Part shown: positions 18,900-27,981 of the stretch, piece by piece
Layout: the number at the start of each line of letters is the position of its first letter
How positions within the stretch are numbered: the first letter of the stretch is position 1
From: Pseudidiomarina sp. CB1
Lineage (GTDB): Bacteria > Pseudomonadota > Gammaproteobacteria > Enterobacterales > Alteromonadaceae
Direction: 5' to 3'
Assembly (NCBI RefSeq): GCF_024752025.1
Contig: NZ_JANTPU010000001.1
Coordinates: 62,001-126,000 of the forward strand
DNA length: 64,000 bases
Program-made: the position numbers and the translations under genes
Notes under the pieces: model-generated
What the model was told of the DNA's origin: nothing
Seen by the model: only the letters and a program-made list of their open reading frames with translations
Databases searched by the model: none

Positions 18900-19163
18900 A
18901 TGAAAACCACCGTCGCCCTTTTTGCTTTGGCCTTTGCTGCAACATCGTCTAGTGCTTTGGCGAATACCAAGACTGATCTTGAAGCTGCAATCGGCATGAG
19001 TTTGCATGCCCAAGCGCAACAAGTGAAGCAACAACTTGATCAACAAAGTCGCGAAGAGCAGCTACGTCAGTTGGCCAAACTTCGTCGCGCACAGTTGGAA
19101 ACAACAGTTATCATTGCCGACAACCGCCAAGTTGTGAAACCGCAGCGTCTTAAAGCTGAGTAA
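18900..19163 (+). CDS. Small exported helical protein, unknown
   Basis: 87 residues. The N-terminal signal peptide (KTTVALFALAFAATSSSALA, cut near residue 21) is followed by a Gln/Leu/Arg-rich helix (about 38-70, QQVKQQLDQQSREEQLRQL) likely to form a coiled coil. No family recognised. The GTTAGGAG ribosome-binding site is excellent. It lies after dusA, where E. coli has the sigma-54-dependent pspG, though there is no sequence similarity to PspG. A possible sigma-54 promoter lies upstream. Confidence 0.7.
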   Translation: MKTTVALFALAFAATSSSALANTKTDLEAAIGMSLHAQAQQVKQQLDQQSREEQLRQLAKLRRAQLETTVIIADNRQVVKPQRLKAE

Positions 19164-19168
19164 TCGTT

Positions 19169-19288
19169 ATGGTTGATTACACTTCAGGTTGGTTACTTTT
19201 GCTGATGTTCGCACCGGTAGTAAGTACGGTGGTTGCCGGTGCGGTCGTTGCAATAAATCATACGTTTAACGCTACTAACACAGGGTGA
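19169..19288 (+). CDS. Possible 39-residue membrane microprotein
   Basis: An ATG 5 bp after the previous stop opens a 39-codon frame with a single hydrophobic helix (GWLLLLMFAPVVST then VVAGAVVAI) and a short polar tail. Its spacing suggests translational coupling with the 87-residue exported protein. The ribosome-binding site is weak (GAG at 19157). Amino-acid content looks like a real single-pass protein, but a chance frame cannot be excluded. Confidence 0.4.
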   Translation: MVDYTSGWLLLLMFAPVVSTVVAGAVVAINHTFNATNTG

Positions 19289-19359
19289 TTTTTTCGCGCT
19301 TTCTGTGCTAGTCTGCTGTTCACTTACATAAGAATAAGTCTTCATCAGAGGAACAAGCA

Positions 19360-20577
19360 GTGAACAAATACGCATGGTTAGGAATGGTCAGCGCTGTGAG
19401 TCTAGCGGTTAGTGCAACTCTGCACACTCCGGTCAACGCAGAAGAGTACAAGGCAAGTGAGCGCGCGGTGCAACTCGCGCAAGAAAATATGCTTATTGAT
19501 ACGCACATCGATGTGCCATATCGCCTCACTGAGCACTGGGAAGATGTTACTAAAGCTACCGCTAGTGGTGATTTTGATTACCCACGAGCAGTAGCGGGCG
19601 GTTTGAATGTACCGTTCATGTCGATCTACATTCCTGCTCAACTTGAGCAAACACCAGGTGCCAGCAAACAACTCGCGCACCGCCTTATTGACAGTATGGA
19701 AGCACTCGCTTGGCGTGCGCCTGAGAAATTTGCCATGGCCTATGACGTAGCTGACGTTGAGGAGCAATTTGAGCAAGGCCTCATGTCAATTGCTTTGGGC
19801 ATGGAAAACGGCTCGCCGATGGAAGGCGACATGGCGAACTTAAAAGAATTCTATGATCGCGGCATTCGCTACATTACATTGTCCCATTCACTTTCTAACC
19901 ATATTGCCGATTCGTCTTACGATATCCGTCGGCAATGGGATGGCTTAAGCCCATTCGGTAAAGAGCTGGTGAAAGAAATGAACAACATCGGCATGATGAT
20001 CGATATCTCGCACGTTTCTGATGACGCCTTTTGGCAGACACTGGAAATCTCTGAAGCTCCTGTTATTGCCTCGCACTCGTCACTGCGCCGTTACACTCCG
20101 GGCTTTGAACGCAACATGAGCGACGAGATGATTAAAGCGCTTGGCGAAAACGGTGGCGTGATCATGATCAACTTCGGCTCAACCTTTGTCACGCAGGCGG
20201 CTAACCGCTATCGCGACATGATCAATCAGCAAATCGAGCAGGTTAAAGAAAAGTACGGTGAAGAGAGTGAAGAAGCGAAGAGCCGAATCGCCGAACTACA
20301 AAAAGATAACCCATTCCCGTTTGCCACTCTTGAGCAAGTGCTCGACCACATCGATCACGTGGTGAAACTTATCGGTATCGACCATGTTGGTATTGGTTCG
20401 GACTACGATGGTGTAGGCGATTCATTACCGGTAGGTCTCAAAGATGTTTCGACCTATCCAAATCTGGTACAAGGTTTACTCGATCGCGGCTATTCAGAAG
20501 CGGATATTAAGAAAATCTTGAACGAGAACCTTTTGCGCGTCTGGCGCGAAGTCGAAGCCTACGCTGCAAACCACTAA
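19360..20577 (+). CDS. Exported M19-family (renal-type) dipeptidase
   Basis: 405-residue zinc dipeptidase homologous to membrane dipeptidase. It starts at GTG behind CAGAGGAA. Signal peptide about residues 1-27 (cut near VNA-EE). The metal site is recognisable: LIDTHIDVPYRL, a bridging Glu in ALGMENGSP, ITLSHS, MIDISHVSD and VIASHSSLR. The C-terminal HVGIGSDYDGVGD loop is characteristic. It probably cleaves periplasmic dipeptides. Followed by a palindromic repeat element. Confidence 0.92.
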   Translation: MNKYAWLGMVSAVSLAVSATLHTPVNAEEYKASERAVQLAQENMLIDTHIDVPYRLTEHWEDVTKATASGDFDYPRAVAGGLNVPFMSIYIPAQLEQTPGASKQLAHRLIDSMEALAWRAPEKFAMAYDVADVEEQFEQGLMSIALGMENGSPMEGDMANLKEFYDRGIRYITLSHSLSNHIADSSYDIRRQWDGLSPFGKELVKEMNNIGMMIDISHVSDDAFWQTLEISEAPVIASHSSLRRYTPGFERNMSDEMIKALGENGGVIMINFGSTFVTQAANRYRDMINQQIEQVKEKYGEESEEAKSRIAELQKDNPFPFATLEQVLDHIDHVVKLIGIDHVGIGSDYDGVGDSLPVGLKDVSTYPNLVQGLLDRGYSEADIKKILNENLLRVWREVEAYAANH

Positions 20578-20579
20578 AA

Positions 20580-20682
20580 GCGATGTTTGCTATCCTTGAA
20601 AGGCGATGTTTGATGTTCGCTGTTTGTTGTTTGATGAAAGCTTTAAACAAACAGCGAATAGCAAATAGCGAACATCGCCTTT
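20580..20682. repeat. Intergenic palindromic heptamer repeat (copy A)
   Basis: Perfect 12-bp arms AAAGGCGATGTT (20599-20610) and AACATCGCCTTT (20671-20682) enclose heptamer-like units TTCGCTG, TTTGTTG, AGCGAAT, AGCAAAT and a central GCTTTAAAC. A partial direct repeat GCGATGTTTG precedes it at 20580. The same elements recur at 56330-56395. The right arm overlaps the -35 box of the S10 promoter. It may also end dipeptidase transcripts as a hairpin. Confidence 0.75.
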
Positions 20683-20708
20683 GCTTTTCGCTTATTTCCG
20701 TGTATAAT
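20681..20708 (+). promoter_or_regulatory. Promoter of the S10 ribosomal operon
   Basis: TTGCTT (20681-20686), a 16-bp spacer and a perfect TATAAT (20703-20708). The -35 hexamer lies partly inside the right arm of the preceding palindrome. About 180 nt of leader follow. Confidence 0.7.
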
Positions 20709-20714
20709 TCGCCG

Positions 20715-21202
<488 letters not shown>

Positions 21203-21240
21203 GCGGGCAGTAATAGGATTACACACGAGAGGTTTTAACA

Positions 21241-21885
21241 ATGGCTATTGGTCTAGTCGGTCGTAAAGTAGGAATGACACGTGTCTTCCAAGAAGACGGC
21301 GCTTCTGTACCTGTTACTGTGATTGAAGTGACTGCTAACCGTGTGACTCAGGTTAAAACTGAGGAAACAGACGGCTATCGTGCGCTTCAAGTTACAACAG
21401 GTGACAAAAAGGCGAACCGCGTAAACAAACCAGCTGCTGGTCACTTTGCGAAAGCAGGTGTCGAAGCAGGTCGTGGTCTCTGGGAATTCCGCCTAGAAGA
21501 CGGCGAAGGTGAAGATTTCGCAGTAGGTTCAGAAATCACCGTAGAAATTTTTGCGGACACCAAAAAAGTAGACGTTACCGGCACCTCTAAAGGTAAAGGT
21601 TTCCAAGGTGCTGTTAAGCGCTGGAATTTCCGTACTCAGGACGCTACCCATGGTAACTCGTTGTCACATCGTGCACCGGGTTCTATCGGGCAAAACCAGT
21701 CTCCTGGTCGGGTATTCAAAGGCAAGAAAATGGCAGGCCAAATGGGTAACAAACAAATTACCGTACAGACGCTTGATATCGTACGTGTCGACGCTGAGCG
21801 TGGTTTGTTACTGATTCGCGGCGCTGTCCCTGGTGCTACTGGCGGTGATGTCATCATCAAGCCAGCAGTCAAGGCTAAGGCGTAA
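21241..21885 (+). CDS. rplC: 50S ribosomal protein L3
   Basis: 214-residue L3 (E. coli 209), a primary 23S rRNA binder near the peptidyl-transferase centre. [20 protein letters not shown] and the central [22 protein letters not shown]-type extension, which contains the Gln methylated by PrmB in E. coli, are clear. A GAGAGG ribosome-binding site precedes the ATG. Confidence 0.98.
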   Translation: MAIGLVGRKVGMTRVFQEDGASVPVTVIEVTANRVTQVKTEETDGYRALQVTTGDKKANRVNKPAAGHFAKAGVEAGRGLWEFRLEDGEGEDFAVGSEITVEIFADTKKVDVTGTSKGKGFQGAVKRWNFRTQDATHGNSLSHRAPGSIGQNQSPGRVFKGKKMAGQMGNKQITVQTLDIVRVDAERGLLLIRGAVPGATGGDVIIKPAVKAKA

Positions 21886-21903
21886 CGTCTGAGGAGAATG
21901 GTG

Positions 21904-22509
21904 ATGGAATTAACATTGAAAGACGCAAAAGGCGCTCTTGAAGTTTCCGAAGCTACCTTTGGACGTGAGTTCAACGAAGCTTTGATTCATCAAGTCGTTG
22001 TCGCTTATGCTGCAGGCGCTCGTCAGGGCACCAAAGCACAAAAGACGCGTTCTGAAGTAGCTGGCGGTGGCAAAAAGCCATGGCGCCAAAAAGGTACTGG
22101 CCGTGCTCGCGCAGGTACTATCCGTAGCCCAATCTGGCGCTCTGGTGGTACTACTTTTGCAGCGAAACCACGTAACCACGACCAAAAAGTAAACAAAAAA
22201 ATGTACCGCGGTGCGATGCAAAGCATCTTGTCTGAACTGGTTCGTCAGGACCGTTTAATCGTGGTCGAAAGCTTTGGTGTTGATTCACCAAAGACGAAGC
22301 AGTTGGCTGCTAAACTGAAAGAAATGGAATTGAACGACGTGTTGATCGTGACCAAAGAACTTGATGAAAACTTGTTCTTGGCATCACGCAACTTGCACAA
22401 AGTTGACGCACGTGACGTTCAAGCTGTTGACCCAGTAAGCCTTATTGCTTTTGAAAAAGTTCTGATGACTGCGGACGCAGTTAAGCAACTTGAGGAGGCT
22501 TTAGCATGA
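21904..22509 (+). CDS. rplD: 50S ribosomal protein L4
   Basis: 201 residues, as in E. coli. It lines the exit tunnel with an extended loop ([15 protein letters not shown]) and in E. coli represses its own operon through the S10 leader. The ATG at 21898 lies 1 nt from GAGGAG; the ATG at 21904 has 7-nt spacing and gives the conserved [16 protein letters not shown] start, so it is preferred. The stop overlaps rplW by 4 bp (ATGA). Confidence 0.98.
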   Translation: MELTLKDAKGALEVSEATFGREFNEALIHQVVVAYAAGARQGTKAQKTRSEVAGGGKKPWRQKGTGRARAGTIRSPIWRSGGTTFAAKPRNHDQKVNKKMYRGAMQSILSELVRQDRLIVVESFGVDSPKTKQLAAKLKEMELNDVLIVTKELDENLFLASRNLHKVDARDVQAVDPVSLIAFEKVLMTADAVKQLEEALA

Positions 22510-22808
22510 TGCGCGAAGAACGTTTATTAAAAGTGATCATTGCTCCTCACGTTTCAGAAAAATCGACGGTTGCTGCAGAAACTGCAAACACCGTGGTTTT
22601 CAAAGTTGCTACTGACGCAAATAAAGCTGAAATCAAAGCAGCAGTTGAAAAACTGTTCGAGGTTGAAGTTGAAGGCGTTCGTACTGTCAACGTGAAAGGC
22701 AAAACCAAACGTACCGGCATGCGCTTCGGTAAGCGTAGTGACTGGAAAAAAGCCTATGTCACCCTGAAAGAAGGTGCTGACATCGACTTCGTCGGCGGCG
22801 CTGAGTAA
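22506..22808 (+). CDS. rplW: 50S ribosomal protein L23
   Basis: 100 residues, equal to E. coli. [19 protein letters not shown] is diagnostic. L23 sits at the tunnel exit and docks trigger factor and SRP. The start overlaps the rplD stop, with GAGGAG inside the rplD coding end as ribosome-binding site. Confidence 0.98.
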   Translation: MMREERLLKVIIAPHVSEKSTVAAETANTVVFKVATDANKAEIKAAVEKLFEVEVEGVRTVNVKGKTKRTGMRFGKRSDWKKAYVTLKEGADIDFVGGAE

Positions 22809-22822
22809 GAGGAGGAATTCAC

Positions 22823-23647
22823 ATGGCATTAGTTAAGTGTAAGCCTACGTCTCCAGGTCGTCGCCACGTCGTTAAAGTGGTTAACGAAGACCTGTACAAA
22901 GGTAAACCTTACGCGCCTTTGTTGGATAAAAACAACAAAAAAGGCGGTCGTAATAACAATGGTCGCATTACTGTTCGTCACATCGGCGGTGGTCACAAGC
23001 ATCACTACCGTATGATCGACTTTAAGCGCGACAAAGACGGTATCCCTGCGAAAGTTGAGCGTTTGGAATATGATCCAAACCGTTCAGCAAACATCGCATT
23101 GGTTCTGTATGCAGACGGTGAACGTCGCTACATTCTTGCTCCTAAGGGCATGAAAGCTGGTGATCAAATTCAGTCTGGTTCAGATGCACCGATCAAAGCG
23201 GGTAACACCTTACCACTGCGTAACATTCCAGTAGGTTCTGTGGTACACGCAATCGAAATGAAACCTGGTAAAGGTGCACAGTTGGCGCGTTCAGCTGGTG
23301 CTTATGTACAGGTTTTGGCTCGCGATGGCGGCTACGTGACTTTACGTCTGCGTTCTGGCGAAATGCGCCGAATTCAGTCGGATTGCCGTGCAACCATCGG
23401 TGAAGTAGGCAACGCAGAACACATGCTGCGTCAATTGGGTAAAGCTGGTGCGAAGCGCTGGCGTGGTGTTCGTCCTACCGTTCGTGGTGTGGCGATGAAC
23501 CCAGTTGATCACCCGCATGGTGGTGGTGAAGGCCGTACTTCAGGTGGTCGTCATCCGGTTACTCCTTGGGGTACACCGACTAAGGGTTATAAGACCCGTA
23601 AGAACAAGCGTACTGATAAGTTCATCGTACGTCGTCGCAACAAATAA
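22823..23647 (+). CDS. rplB: 50S ribosomal protein L2
   Basis: 274-residue L2 (E. coli 273), needed for subunit joining and peptidyl-transferase assembly. The RNA-binding core and the C-terminal [20 protein letters not shown] stretch, including the essential conserved His, are intact. GAGGAGG precedes the ATG. Confidence 0.98.
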   Translation: MALVKCKPTSPGRRHVVKVVNEDLYKGKPYAPLLDKNNKKGGRNNNGRITVRHIGGGHKHHYRMIDFKRDKDGIPAKVERLEYDPNRSANIALVLYADGERRYILAPKGMKAGDQIQSGSDAPIKAGNTLPLRNIPVGSVVHAIEMKPGKGAQLARSAGAYVQVLARDGGYVTLRLRSGEMRRIQSDCRATIGEVGNAEHMLRQLGKAGAKRWRGVRPTVRGVAMNPVDHPHGGGEGRTSGGRHPVTPWGTPTKGYKTRKNKRTDKFIVRRRNK

Positions 23648-23663
23648 GAGTTGAGGATTAAAC

Positions 23664-23942
23664 ATGCCACGTTCTCTTAAAAAAGGTCCATTTATTGACC
23701 TTCACCTGTTAAAGAAGGTGGAGAAAGCGTTGGAAGCCGGTGACAAAAAGCCTATTAAGACTTGGTCCCGTCGTTCAATGATTATCCCTGATATGATCGG
23801 CCTTACTATCGCTGTTCATAACGGTCGCCAGCACGTGCCAGTTTTCGTTTCTGACGAAATGATTGGTCACAAGCTTGGTGAATTTGCACCAACCCGCACT
23901 TATCGTGGCCACGCCGCTGATAAGAAAGCCAAGAAACGCTAA
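23664..23942 (+). CDS. rpsS: 30S ribosomal protein S19
   Basis: 92 residues, as in E. coli. [19 protein letters not shown] and the C-terminal [16 protein letters not shown] are diagnostic. S19 binds 16S rRNA in the head near the A-site finger, forming a complex with S13. Confidence 0.98.
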   Translation: MPRSLKKGPFIDLHLLKKVEKALEAGDKKPIKTWSRRSMIIPDMIGLTIAVHNGRQHVPVFVSDEMIGHKLGEFAPTRTYRGHAADKKAKKR

Positions 23943-23954
23943 GGGAGAGTTGAG

Positions 23955-24287
23955 ATGGAAGCTATTGCTATTCACAAGTTTGCTCGCCTTTCTGCGCAAA
24001 AAGGCCGGTTGGTTGCTGACCAGATTCGCGGTTTACCAGTAGCGAAAGCGCTGGACGTACTGAACTACAGCCCTAAAGATGCAGCTGGTCTGTTGAAAAA
24101 GGTGTTGGAGTCAGCTATCGCGAATGCTGAACACAACGAAGGTGCCGACATCGACGAGTTGAAGGTTGCTAAAGTAATGGTTGACGAAGGTCCTACCATG
24201 AAACGCATCAAGCCTCGTGCGAAAGGTCGTGCTGATCGTATCTTTAAGCGTACCAGCCACATTACTGTGGTTGTATCAGATAGCTAG
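23955..24287 (+). CDS. rplV: 50S ribosomal protein L22
   Basis: 110 residues, as in E. coli. [18 protein letters not shown] is followed by the tunnel-lining beta-hairpin region [18 protein letters not shown]. The hairpin shows no obvious insertion of the type linked to macrolide resistance. Confidence 0.98.
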   Translation: MEAIAIHKFARLSAQKGRLVADQIRGLPVAKALDVLNYSPKDAAGLLKKVLESAIANAEHNEGADIDELKVAKVMVDEGPTMKRIKPRAKGRADRIFKRTSHITVVVSDS

Positions 24288-24297
24288 GAGATAAGTT

Positions 24298-24984
24298 ATG
24301 GGTCAGAAAGTACATCCTAATGGTATTCGCCTAGGTATCACCAAGCCATGGAATGCAACCTGGTTCGCGAATACAAAAGATTTTGCCGATAACCTGCACA
24401 GTGATCACCAGGTTCGCCAATTGCTGAACAAGAAACTAAGCAACGCTTCAGTTTCGCGCATTGTAATCGAGCGTCCTGCGAAAAGCATCCGTGTCACCAT
24501 TCATACTGCACGCCCAGGCGTGGTCATCGGTAAGAAAGGTGAAGATGTTGAGAAGCTGCGTCAAGCAGTTTCAAAATTGACTGGCGTGCCAGCTCAAATC
24601 AACATCTCAGAAGTGCGTAAGCCTGAATTGGATGCGCAGCTGGTTGGTGAAAACATTGCTGGTCAGCTTGAGCGTCGTGTAATGTTCCGTCGTGCGATGA
24701 AGCGCGCGGTGCAAAACGCAATGCGTCTTGGTGCCAAGGGTATCAAAGTGGAAGTTAGCGGTCGTTTAGGCGGTGCAGAAATTGCTCGTTCTGAGTGGTA
24801 CCGTGAAGGTCGTGTACCTTTGCACACCTTGCGTGCAGATATCGATTACGCAACTGCAGAAGCTAACACCACTTACGGTATCATCGGTGTGAAAGTTTGG
24901 ATCTTCCGTGGTGAAGTACTGGGCGGTATGCCAGTCGAAGAAAAGCCACAAGCTCCAGCGAAACGCCCTAAAGGCCGTAAGTAA
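24298..24984 (+). CDS. rpsC: 30S ribosomal protein S3
   Basis: 228-residue S3 (E. coli 233) at the mRNA entry channel. [19 protein letters not shown] opens the protein; the KH domain carries [15 protein letters not shown]. The C-terminal tail is Lys/Pro-rich and slightly shorter than in E. coli. Confidence 0.98.
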   Translation: MGQKVHPNGIRLGITKPWNATWFANTKDFADNLHSDHQVRQLLNKKLSNASVSRIVIERPAKSIRVTIHTARPGVVIGKKGEDVEKLRQAVSKLTGVPAQINISEVRKPELDAQLVGENIAGQLERRVMFRRAMKRAVQNAMRLGAKGIKVEVSGRLGGAEIARSEWYREGRVPLHTLRADIDYATAEANTTYGIIGVKVWIFRGEVLGGMPVEEKPQAPAKRPKGRK

Positions 24985-24995
24985 GGAGACTCTAA

Positions 24996-25409
24996 ATGTT
25001 ACAACCAAAGCGTACAAAATTCCGTAAGGTTCACAAAGGCCGCAACCGTGGTCTGGCGCAAGCAGGTAACAAAGTTAGCTTCGGTACTTTCGGTTTGAAA
25101 GCTGTTGATCGTGGTCGTATGACTGCGCGTCAAATCGAAGCGGCTCGTCGTGCCATGACGCGTCACGTGAAACGTCAAGGTAAAATTTGGATCCGCGTGT
25201 TCCCTGATAAGCCAATTACCAAGAAACCTCTTGAGGTTCGTATGGGTAAAGGTAAAGGTAGCGTGGAATACTGGGTAGCTCAAATTCAGCCAGGCCGTGT
25301 CCTGTATGAAATCGACGGTGTTTCGGAAGAGCTAGCGCGTGAAGCGTTCACTCTTGCGGCACGTAAGCTGCCATTCAAAACCATCTTTGTATCTCGGACG
25401 GTGATGTAA
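24996..25409 (+). CDS. rplP: 50S ribosomal protein L16
   Basis: 137-residue L16 (E. coli 136), which helps place A-site t[22 protein letters not shown] and [13 protein letters not shown] are diagnostic; the arginine hydroxylated by YcfD in E. coli lies in this region. The TAA stop shares its A with the rpmC start. Confidence 0.98.
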   Translation: MLQPKRTKFRKVHKGRNRGLAQAGNKVSFGTFGLKAVDRGRMTARQIEAARRAMTRHVKRQGKIWIRVFPDKPITKKPLEVRMGKGKGSVEYWVAQIQPGRVLYEIDGVSEELAREAFTLAARKLPFKTIFVSRTVM

Positions 25410-25600
25410 TGAAAGCGAACGAACTGAATGATAAAACCGTTGAGCAGCTGCAAGAAGAATTGCTGGGTTTGCGTCGTGAGCAGTTTAATCTGCGCATGCA
25501 AGCAGCGACTGGTCAGCTGAATCAAACTCACATGTTGAAGCAAGTGCGTCGTGATATCGCACGCGTGAAAACAATTCTGAATCAGAAGGCAGGTGCGTAA
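25409..25600 (+). CDS. rpmC: 50S ribosomal protein L29
   Basis: 63 residues, as in E. coli; a two-helix protein near the tunnel exit. [20 protein letters not shown] and [15 protein letters not shown] are typical. It overlaps both neighbours by one base (TAATG at each junction). Confidence 0.97.
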   Translation: MKANELNDKTVEQLQEELLGLRREQFNLRMQAATGQLNQTHMLKQVRRDIARVKTILNQKAGA

Positions 25601-25863
25601 TGGCTGAAGAAAAACGTGTTCGTACTCTGCAAGGTCGTGTAATCAGTGACAAGATGGACAAGTCTATCACTGTTGCTGTTGAGCGTCGGGTGAAACACCC
25701 TGTATATGGCAAGTACATTTCTCGTACTACCAAATTACATGCTCACGACGAAGACAACTCGTGCAAAATGGGCGATACCGTGGTTATTCGCGAAACTCGT
25801 CCAGTTTCTAAGACCAAGTCTTGGGCACTTGTTGAAATTGTAGAGCGCGCTGAAGTTATCTAA
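25600..25863 (+). CDS. rpsQ: 30S ribosomal protein S17
   Basis: 87-residue OB-fold protein (E. coli 84) that binds 16S rRNA early in assembly. [26 protein letters not shown] is the family core. It is the last gene of the operon; a strong terminator follows and no rplN (spc operon) is present downstream. Confidence 0.97.
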   Translation: MAEEKRVRTLQGRVISDKMDKSITVAVERRVKHPVYGKYISRTTKLHAHDEDNSCKMGDTVVIRETRPVSKTKSWALVEIVERAEVI

Positions 25864-25885
25864 ATTTTAGATAGCAAAAACGCTT

Positions 25886-25917
25886 AAAAAAGGCCTCCCT
25901 TTGTGGAGGCCTTTTTA
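25886..25917 (+). terminator. Rho-independent terminator closing the S10 operon
   Basis: AAAAAGGCCTCC and GGAGGCCTTTTT form a 12-bp perfect stem with a 6-nt loop (CTTTGT), and the A/T flanks make it bidirectional. It separates rpsQ from the BCCT transporter gene. Confidence 0.95.
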
Positions 25918-25998
25918 TTTGTATTGTGATCGAAATTCGCAACTTGCTCATAACCCTCTATAATAAATGGAAAATCATAACAACTGGGAGAATCGAGC

Positions 25999-27972
25999 AT
26001 GGAGTCGAGCGAGAAAGCCCGTCTAAACCCCCCCGTCTTTTTTAGTGCGGCGGGACTCATCTTTATCATCTTATTATTTTCGAGCATCTTTCCTGATGCA
26101 GCCTCCGGTACTTTCGACACTATTCAGGCGGCGATTATTGCCAATGCGAGTTGGTTCTACGTAACCGCTGTTGCAGTTATCTTGCTGTCGGTGGTGTACT
26201 TAGGTTTTTCGCGTTTTGGTACGATTAAACTTGGGCCGGATCATTCGAGCCCGGACTATTCCAAGATAACCTGGTTTTCGATGCTGTTTTCAGCCGGTAT
26301 GGGTATCGGCTTGATGTTTTTTGGTGTTGCTGAACCGGTGATGCACTTTCTTGCGCCGCCAGTGGTTGAGGCTGGTACCGTGGAAGCCGCTCGTGAAGCA
26401 ATGAAGATAACCTTCTTTCACTGGGGCCTCCACGCCTGGGCCATCTACGCCATTGTCGCACTGATCTTGGCCTTTTTCGCCTATCGTCACGGCTTACCAT
26501 TGACGTTGCGTTCAGCACTTTATCCGTTAATTGGTGAACGCATTTATGGGCCAATTGGTCATGCTGTCGATGTGTTTGCGGTGATTGGTACGGTATTTGG
26601 TGTTGCTACATCGTTGGGCTTTGGCGTTGCACAGGTCAACTCTGGCTTAGGCTATTTATTCGGCGTTCCGGTGTCGGACATGGTGCAAGTTGGTTTGATC
26701 ATTGGTGTCACCTGCTTAGCCATCATTTCGGTGACAACAGGCCTGGATAAAGGCATTCGTCGTTTGTCTGAATTGAATATGGCGCTCGCGGTATTGTTAC
26801 TGCTCTTCGTTCTTATTGCAGGGCCTACAGTATTCTTGTTGCAAGCGTTTGTGCAAAATACCGGTGCTTATGTCTCAGAAATTGTCGGTAATACCTTCAA
26901 TTTATTCGCATACGAGAAAACCGACTGGATTGGTGGTTGGACCGTTTTCTATTGGGGCTGGTGGTTAAGTTGGGCGCCGTTTGTTGGCTTGTTCATTGCC
27001 CGCGTATCACGCGGACGCACCATTCGTGAGTTTGTACTAGGCGTGCTCCTAGTGCCTGCTGGCTTCACTCTCATGTGGATGACATTCTTTGGTAACTCCG
27101 CCATCGATATGATCTTGAATCAGGGGGCTGAGCAATTGGGTGAATTGGTTCAAAATGATACCCCGGTCGCGCTCTTCGCGTTCTTAGAACAGTTCCCGTT
27201 TAGCACATTCTTGTCAGGACTCGCCACTGTTATGGTGATCGTGTTCTTTGTTACGTCGTCGGATTCCGGTTCTATGGTCGTCGATATGCTGTGTTCCAAT
27301 GGTCGCGATGACACACCAGTGTGGCAGCGGATTTTTTGGGCCAGTGGCGAGGGCGTCGTCGCAATCGTACTTCTGCTCGCAGGTGGCTTGGGCGCGTTAC
27401 AGACCATGGCGATTGCTGCCGCATTGCCATTTACGATTATTCTGATGATCACCACTTTTGGCTTGATCAAAGCGTTACGCATTGACGTGCACAAGAAAGA
27501 TGCGCTGCAGAACAATTATCTGACCGGCTCGGCGTTGAGTAACAAAAACTGGCGCGAGCGGTTACACAACATTATCGACTTTCCGAGCAAGCAAGTTGGG
27601 CAGCGTTTCTTACAGCAAGTGGTCAAGCCTGCTTTTGATGATGTTGCTGAAGAAATGAAAGCCAGTGGATTGACGGTGCAGTTGACCATAGACGATAGTG
27701 AAGCGATGGAATTTAGAGTTATCCATGGTGACGAAATTGACTTTATTTATCAAGTTCATTTAGTCAGCCACATCCAACCTGCATTCATTCATGCTGATGG
27801 CGAAGAGCAACCCGCAGAAGTGAGTGAAGAGCAGAAATATTATCGTGCGGAAGTTCATTTACGTGAGGGTGGTCAAGACTACGATATTCTTGGTTGGTCG
27901 CGTGATGCAGTGATTGGTGATGTTATTGATCACTACCATAAGCATATGCATTTCTTGCATGTGTTGCGGTAA
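25999..27972 (+). CDS. BCCT-family betaine/choline-type transporter
   Basis: 657-residue secondary transporter of quaternary-ammonium osmolytes such as choline or glycine betaine. About 12 membrane helices cover residues 15-500. The family signature lies in GWTVFYWGWWLSWAPFVGLF, and the GMGIGLMFFGVAEP glycine stretch in TM3 is present. A long cytoplasmic tail (about 500-657) resembles BetT, where the tail senses osmotic state. The exact substrate is not certain. GGGAG precedes the ATG. A porin gene follows after 9 bp. Confidence 0.92.
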   Translation: MESSEKARLNPPVFFSAAGLIFIILLFSSIFPDAASGTFDTIQAAIIANASWFYVTAVAVILLSVVYLGFSRFGTIKLGPDHSSPDYSKITWFSMLFSAGMGIGLMFFGVAEPVMHFLAPPVVEAGTVEAAREAMKITFFHWGLHAWAIYAIVALILAFFAYRHGLPLTLRSALYPLIGERIYGPIGHAVDVFAVIGTVFGVATSLGFGVAQVNSGLGYLFGVPVSDMVQVGLIIGVTCLAIISVTTGLDKGIRRLSELNMALAVLLLLFVLIAGPTVFLLQAFVQNTGAYVSEIVGNTFNLFAYEKTDWIGGWTVFYWGWWLSWAPFVGLFIARVSRGRTIREFVLGVLLVPAGFTLMWMTFFGNSAIDMILNQGAEQLGELVQNDTPVALFAFLEQFPFSTFLSGLATVMVIVFFVTSSDSGSMVVDMLCSNGRDDTPVWQRIFWASGEGVVAIVLLLAGGLGALQTMAIAAALPFTIILMITTFGLIKALRIDVHKKDALQNNYLTGSALSNKNWRERLHNIIDFPSKQVGQRFLQQVVKPAFDDVAEEMKASGLTVQLTIDDSEAMEFRVIHGDEIDFIYQVHLVSHIQPAFIHADGEEQPAEVSEEQKYYRAEVHLREGGQDYDILGWSRDAVIGDVIDHYHKHMHFLHVLR

Positions 27973-27981
27973 GGAGGGCAT

